A stretch of 17,674 nucleotides of DNA, taken from contig DORE01000226.1 in assembly GCA_003514305.1 (NCBI GenBank), forward strand, positions 1 through 17,674, written 5' to 3'. Shown piece after piece: positions 14,085 to 17,674 of the stretch; position 1 is the stretch's first letter, and every line of letters starts with the position of its first letter. The position numbers were made by a program, and so were the translations under genes. A model generated the notes under the pieces. It was not told where the DNA came from. It saw only the letters and a program-made list of their open reading frames with translations, and made no database searches. The DNA is from Gammaproteobacteria bacterium (GTDB taxonomy: Bacteria > Pseudomonadota > Gammaproteobacteria > Pseudomonadales > Pseudohongiellaceae).

Positions 14085-14750
14085 ATGTCTGCAGACCAAT
14101 TCGAGCTTAATTGTTCGGTCCGGACTGACGCAGGGAAAGGTGCGAGCCGCCGCCTACGTCGTCTGGACAACGCGATTCCCGCTATTCTTTATGGTGGCAA
14201 CAAGGACCCAATCGCGATAACCATTGCCCATGACGATATTTTGCATGCGACTGAAAACGAAGCCTTTTTCTCTCATGTCATCACCCTTAAGATAGGTAAG
14301 AAGAAAGAAAAGGCGGTGATCAAAGCGCTTCAGCGTCATCCGGCCAAGCCTTTCATAATGCATGCCGACTTTCTGCGCGTCGATGAGAAGCAAGCGATAA
14401 CGGTGAAAGTGCCGCTGCACTTCGTCAATGAAGACAAGTGCGTTGGCGTAAAGCTCGGCAGTGGCAGTATTCGAAAGACACTGAATGAAATTGAGATATC
14501 TTGCCTTCCCAGCAATCTGCCTGAATACATCGAGGTTGATATGCTCGACGTGGAAGTCGGTCAGACACTGCACATCTCTGACATTGCTTTGCCCCAGGGC
14601 GTCACCAGCGTTGCATTGTCCCACGGCGGAGACAGTGACCTCTCGATTGCCCAGGTGCAGGCGCCACGTGGCGGCGGCGATGGTTCAGATGCAGATGCAG
14701 ATGGAGGTAGCACAGCTGCAGATGACTCAGGTGACGGCGCAGACAACTAG
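14085..14750 (+). CDS. rplY: 50S ribosomal protein L25, CTC (TL5) family
   Basis: L25 binds 5S rRNA in the central protuberance of the large ribosomal subunit. At 221 residues this is the long two-domain CTC form rather than the roughly 94-residue E. coli form. The N-terminal L25 domain (about 1-95) includes GKGASRRLRR and IPAILYGG. The C-terminal TL5-type beta domain (about 98-190) includes ISCLPSNLPEYIEVDM. A glycine/aspartate-rich acidic tail occupies 195-221. The ATG has a strong AAGGAG (14072-14077) seven bases upstream. It lies between prs and pth, the order I recall from Pseudomonas, where a general-stress label (Ctc) is sometimes used. Confidence 0.95.
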   Translation: MSADQFELNCSVRTDAGKGASRRLRRLDNAIPAILYGGNKDPIAITIAHDDILHATENEAFFSHVITLKIGKKKEKAVIKALQRHPAKPFIMHADFLRVDEKQAITVKVPLHFVNEDKCVGVKLGSGSIRKTLNEIEISCLPSNLPEYIEVDMLDVEVGQTLHISDIALPQGVTSVALSHGGDSDLSIAQVQAPRGGGDGSDADADGGSTAADDSGDGADN

Positions 14751-14776
14751 GCCAACAACACCAGCCAGGTCACACT

Positions 14777-15361
14777 ATGCCAGGCAACACCATTAAAGCG
14801 ATTGTGGGTCTTGGAAATCCAGGGCCCAGGCACGAGTTCGATCGCCACAATGCCGGTGTGATTTTTCTCCACCATCTATGCAATAGTCATGGCGGAACGC
14901 TCCGTTGCGAAAGTAAGTTTTTCGGTGAAACTGCCAACATCAACTTGGCTGGTCATGAAGTGAAATTGCTATTTCCTACAACTTTTATGAATCACAGCGG
15001 AAAGTCCGTGTCCGCTCTATGCAAATTCTTCAAGATCAAACCACAAAACATACTCGTTGCTTACGATGAGATTGATTTTGAAGTCGGTGTCACTAGGTTC
15101 AAAGAAGGTGGCGGCCACGGCGGACATAACGGGATCAGGGACATCATCAGTTCACTGAGCGGAAAGAACGAGTTTTATCGCTTGCGCATTGGTGTCGGAC
15201 ACCCAGGCCATAAGTCCATGGTTGCAAACTATGTGCTAAGCCCACCCTCAAAATCAGAGGCACAGATCATCATGTCAGATATCGAAGAAGCCATTAGGGT
15301 CATGCCCGAAGTTGTCGCGGGGAAATGGGAAGAAGCCATGAAATTACTGCACACAAACTAA
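14777..15361 (+). CDS. pth: Peptidyl-tRNA hydrolase
   Basis: Pth cleaves peptidyl-tRNA that drops off the ribosome, recycling tRNA. The 194-residue protein matches E. coli Pth (194). Catalytic and binding residues are in place with a constant offset of four: Asn14 (GLGNPG), His24 (RHNAG), Asn72 (TFMNHSG), Asp97 (AYDEID) and Asn118 (GGHNG), corresponding to E. coli Asn10, His20, Asn68, Asp93 and Asn114. The ATG is 26 bases after rplY, with only a weak AGG (14767-14769) as ribosome site. It is followed by ychF after another 26 bases, so the three are very probably cotranscribed. Confidence 0.97.
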   Translation: MPGNTIKAIVGLGNPGPRHEFDRHNAGVIFLHHLCNSHGGTLRCESKFFGETANINLAGHEVKLLFPTTFMNHSGKSVSALCKFFKIKPQNILVAYDEIDFEVGVTRFKEGGGHGGHNGIRDIISSLSGKNEFYRLRIGVGHPGHKSMVANYVLSPPSKSEAQIIMSDIEEAIRVMPEVVAGKWEEAMKLLHTN

Positions 15362-15387
15362 GCAAGCAACCAAAGGCTCACAGCAAT

Positions 15388-16479
15388 ATGTCAGTAAAAT
15401 GTGGAATCGTAGGGCTCCCCAACGTGGGAAAATCAACCCTTTTTAACGCACTGACCGAAGCCGGCATTGCAGCCGAGAATTTTCCCTTTTGTACCATCGA
15501 ACCTAATTCGGGAATTGTTTCTATTCCCGATGAGAGACTGGACAAGATTGCAGAATTAGTTGATCCAGAAAAAATCATCCCTACGACGGTCGAATTTACA
15601 GACATTGCAGGTCTCGTGGCTGGAGCATCCAAAGGAGAGGGACTTGGCAATCAATTCCTCGCAAACATCCGAGAGTGCCATGCAATCGCCCATGTAGTGC
15701 GTTGTTTCGAAGATGAAAACGTCACGCATGTTGCCAATACAATCGACCCTGTAGCAGATATCGACACAATAAATACAGAACTTGCGCTTGCAGACCTTGA
15801 AACTGTTGAGAAGAGTCTGGACCGTGTGAGCCGGGTCGCCAAAAATGGCGATAAAGACGCACAGCGCCAGGTCGCTCTGCTTGAGAAAGTAAAAGCCCAT
15901 CTCGATAATGTCCAGCCTGTCCGAACACTGGAGCTTCATCAAGAGGAACAAGCCGACATCAAAAGCCTCCATCTGCTAACTAGCAAACCAGTAATGTACA
16001 TAGCCAATGTCGATGAGGACGGCTTCTCCGATAATCCGCATTTAGAGACACTTAGAACAATCTCCGCTAATGAACACTCCGAAGTTGTCGTAATCTGCAA
16101 CAAACTGGAAGCGGAAATTGCAGAATTGGAAAGTGAAGAGAAGTCCGAGTTCCTTCACGATTTGGGCATGGAAGAGCCGGGTCTGGACCGTGTAATACGC
16201 GCAGGATACTCATTGCTCGGCTTACAGACCTACTTCACCGCTGGCCCAAAAGAAGTTCGGGCATGGACTGTAAAAGCCGGGATGACAGCGCCTGAAGCTG
16301 CCGGCGTTATTCACACCGACTTCGAGAAAGGATTTATCCGCGCTGAAATCGTCGGTTATTCTGATTTTGTAGATAATGGTGGCGAATCTGGCGCAAAGGA
16401 GGCAGGCAGGTGGCGCCTTGAAGGCAAAGACTACGTCGTAGCCGACGGAGACGTCATCCACTTCCGATTCAATGTTTAA
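15388..16479 (+). CDS. ychF: Redox/stress-linked ATPase YchF (OLA1 family)
   Basis: A 363-residue Obg-like P-loop protein, the same length as E. coli YchF. It has the P-loop GLPNVGKST (9-17) and G3 DIAGL (72-76). The G4 position reads NVDE (207-210) instead of NKxD; this replacement is the known basis for the family's ATP rather than GTP preference. A central coiled helical region covers about 130-200, and the C-terminal TGS domain about 278-361. YchF associates with ribosomes and affects oxidative-stress responses in E. coli; its precise role is debated. The start MSVKCGIVGLPNVGK aligns with the E. coli start. A frame-compatible ATG 63 bases upstream overlaps pth and adds residues without homology, so it was not used. 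AAAGG (15372-15376) lies 11 bases upstream of the chosen ATG. Confidence 0.96.
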   Translation: MSVKCGIVGLPNVGKSTLFNALTEAGIAAENFPFCTIEPNSGIVSIPDERLDKIAELVDPEKIIPTTVEFTDIAGLVAGASKGEGLGNQFLANIRECHAIAHVVRCFEDENVTHVANTIDPVADIDTINTELALADLETVEKSLDRVSRVAKNGDKDAQRQVALLEKVKAHLDNVQPVRTLELHQEEQADIKSLHLLTSKPVMYIANVDEDGFSDNPHLETLRTISANEHSEVVVICNKLEAEIAELESEEKSEFLHDLGMEEPGLDRVIRAGYSLLGLQTYFTAGPKEVRAWTVKAGMTAPEAAGVIHTDFEKGFIRAEIVGYSDFVDNGGESGAKEAGRWRLEGKDYVVADGDVIHFRFNV

Positions 16480-16540
16480 TCAGAAGTTAGAGAAGGTGAA
16501 TTAGATTGCGCATCCAACCACGATCAATCGGGAGGCTAGC

Positions 16541-17674
16541 ATGAAGGTTAGACAAGTATTATTGGGTTCTCTGCTGTTCGCAACCAGCATGGGTGCAACG
16601 AGCCAAACACTTGAGGATGAAGCAGTCAGCTGGCTGCAGCAGTACATCCAGATCGACACCATCAACCCACCCGGTAATGAAGCTCGCGCCGTTGATTTTC
16701 TGGCGGCGATTTTTGAGGCTGAAGGCATCGCGTATGAGACTGTCGAAAGCGCACCGGGTCGAGGTAATATCTGGGCTCGGTTGGAGGGCGGTGACGAACC
16801 GGGGCTGATCCTTCTGCAGCATTCAGATGTAGTGCCCGCAAATGAGGAGTTTTGGACGATTCCCGTGCTGTCTGGGGCGATCCGAGATGGATTCATATTG
16901 GGCCGCGGGGCACGTGACATGAAGGGTCTCGGAACACTGCAACTCGCGACATTTATCGCTCTTCATCGCTCCGGCGTCGCATTAAACAGAGACGTTGTGT
17001 TTCTTGCAACAGCTGACGAAGAGGCCGGCGGCTTTTATGGAGTTGGTTGGCTGACCGAAAACCGCCCCGAAATTTTCGAGGGAATGGGTATACTTCTCAA
17101 CGAGGGGGGCGGAGCCAGTCGTGTTGGCCAACAGGTAGTTTTTAGTGTTGAAGTTACCCAGAAAGTTCCTGTTTGGCTCAGACTTTATGCCATAGACACT
17201 CCTGGGCATGGCTCCTCACCGCGAACGACTAGCTCCGTTACTCGGATCATCCAGTCTTTAAATACAATTCTGCAAAACCCATTTAAACCCAGAATAATTG
17301 GCCCTGTGGCGGACTATTTCAGTCAGCTCTCTGTAAGCATGGAAGAGCAATGGGCCAGCTACTATGCAAACATTTCAGCAGCGATCGAAGAACCAGGATT
17401 TATCGAAAAATTACACGAAACCAGGCCAGGCCATAACTCTCTTATTCGAGATACTTGCTCCATCACTCGAATGAGTGGGTCGAGCAAAATCAATGTAGTT
17501 CCACCCACTGCCTGGGCTGAGCTGGATTGCCGTATTTTGCCAGATAAAACCCCTGAGCAGTTTATCAGTGAGCTTGATAAATTAATTCAATACACCGGAG
17601 TTGAAATACAAACCATAATGGCATTCACGCCGGCTATATCGGATACAAACACTAGGCTATTTGAAGCAATCAAT
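16541..17674 (+). CDS. Exported M20-family metallopeptidase, C-terminus cut off
   Basis: An open frame of 378 codons without a stop, running off the right edge. The ATG has GGGAGG (16530-16535) five bases upstream. Residues 1-21 (MKVRQVLLGSLLFATSMGATS) form a Sec-type signal peptide, probably cleaved before Gln22, so the enzyme is likely periplasmic or secreted. M20 metal-site residues are visible: His94 and Asp96 (HSDVVP), bridging Asp126 (GRGARDMKG), Glu160/Glu161 (ADEEAGG, base and ligand) and Glu189 (LNEGG). PGHGSSP (221-227) has the dimerisation-domain histidine, and KINVVPPTAWAELDCRILPD marks the end of the lid domain. The long lid domain resembles the carboxypeptidase S/PM20D1 branch. 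Substrate is unknown: peptides or N-acyl amino acids are both possible. It lies 61 bases after ychF with no clear terminator between. Confidence 0.88.
   Translation, partial: MKVRQVLLGSLLFATSMGATSQTLEDEAVSWLQQYIQIDTINPPGNEARAVDFLAAIFEAEGIAYETVESAPGRGNIWARLEGGDEPGLILLQHSDVVPANEEFWTIPVLSGAIRDGFILGRGARDMKGLGTLQLATFIALHRSGVALNRDVVFLATADEEAGGFYGVGWLTENRPEIFEGMGILLNEGGGASRVGQQVVFSVEVTQKVPVWLRLYAIDTPGHGSSPRTTSSVTRIIQSLNTILQNPFKPRIIGPVADYFSQLSVSMEEQWASYYANISAAIEEPGFIEKLHETRPGHNSLIRDTCSITRMSGSSKINVVPPTAWAELDCRILPDKTPEQFISELDKLIQYTGVEIQTIMAFTPAISDTNTRLFEAIN

Noticed and set aside
14683..14749. GATGCA hexamer repeats at the end of rplY as a slippage-prone phase-variation tract
   Set aside because: Only about three imperfect units are present, in frame within an acidic tail; they are better explained by Asp/Ala codons.
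15325..15387. Upstream ATG that would extend YchF by 21 residues
   Set aside because: It overlaps the end of pth, and the family begins at MSVKCGIVGLPNVGK, which has its own ribosome site.

Overview
This window reads as core chromosome of a gammaproteobacterium, probably a Pseudomonas/Cellvibrio-like or marine lineage. The proteins resemble gammaproteobacterial versions throughout (RhlB, MoeB, PrmC, RF1, GluTR, LolB, IspE, Prs, CTC-type L25, Pth, YchF). From memory, the gene order matches two blocks that are separate in Pseudomonas: mreB/gatC-gatA-gatB, and moeB-prmC-prfA-hemA / TPR lipoprotein-lolB-ispE-tRNA-Gln-prs-rplY-pth-ychF. The genus cannot be named from the sequence alone.

Layout. 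(1) 1-158, minus: the 5' end of mreB, reading off the left edge. (2) 159-485: a divergent regulatory region with a good -10 box for gatC, a spaced 10-base direct repeat and a leader hairpin. (3) 486-3723, plus: gatCAB, the tRNA-dependent amidotransferase, ending in a strong intrinsic terminator that lies inside the 3' end of the convergent helicase gene. (4) 3732-4991, minus: rhlB, with its own promoter. (5) 5098-9194, minus: hemA-prfA-prmC-moeB, a probable operon joining tetrapyrrole synthesis, translation termination and molybdopterin synthesis. (6) 9463-12746, plus: a TPR lipoprotein, lolB (outer-membrane lipoprotein insertion) and ispE (isoprenoid precursors). (7) 12777-12851: tRNA-Gln(UUG), followed by an 80-bp imperfect palindrome that looks like a REP/MITE-type element. 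(8) 13023-16479, plus: prs, rplY, pth and ychF, for PRPP supply and translation. (9) 16541 to the right edge: the first 378 codons of an exported M20-family metallopeptidase, the only gene here that is not obviously core.

Translation is the dominant theme: GatCAB, tRNA-Gln, RF1 and its methylase PrmC, L25, Pth and YchF, plus GluTR, which uses charged tRNA-Glu as substrate. Several starts are non-ATG and set by Shine-Dalgarno position or frame: GTG for prmC and prs, TTG for lolB and ispE. I found no novel defence, biosynthetic or mobile system, no CRISPR array and no complete insertion sequence. The items most worth a second look are non-coding: the palindrome between tRNA-Gln and prs, the terminator inside rhlB, the structured gatC leader and the prs-rplY spacer.
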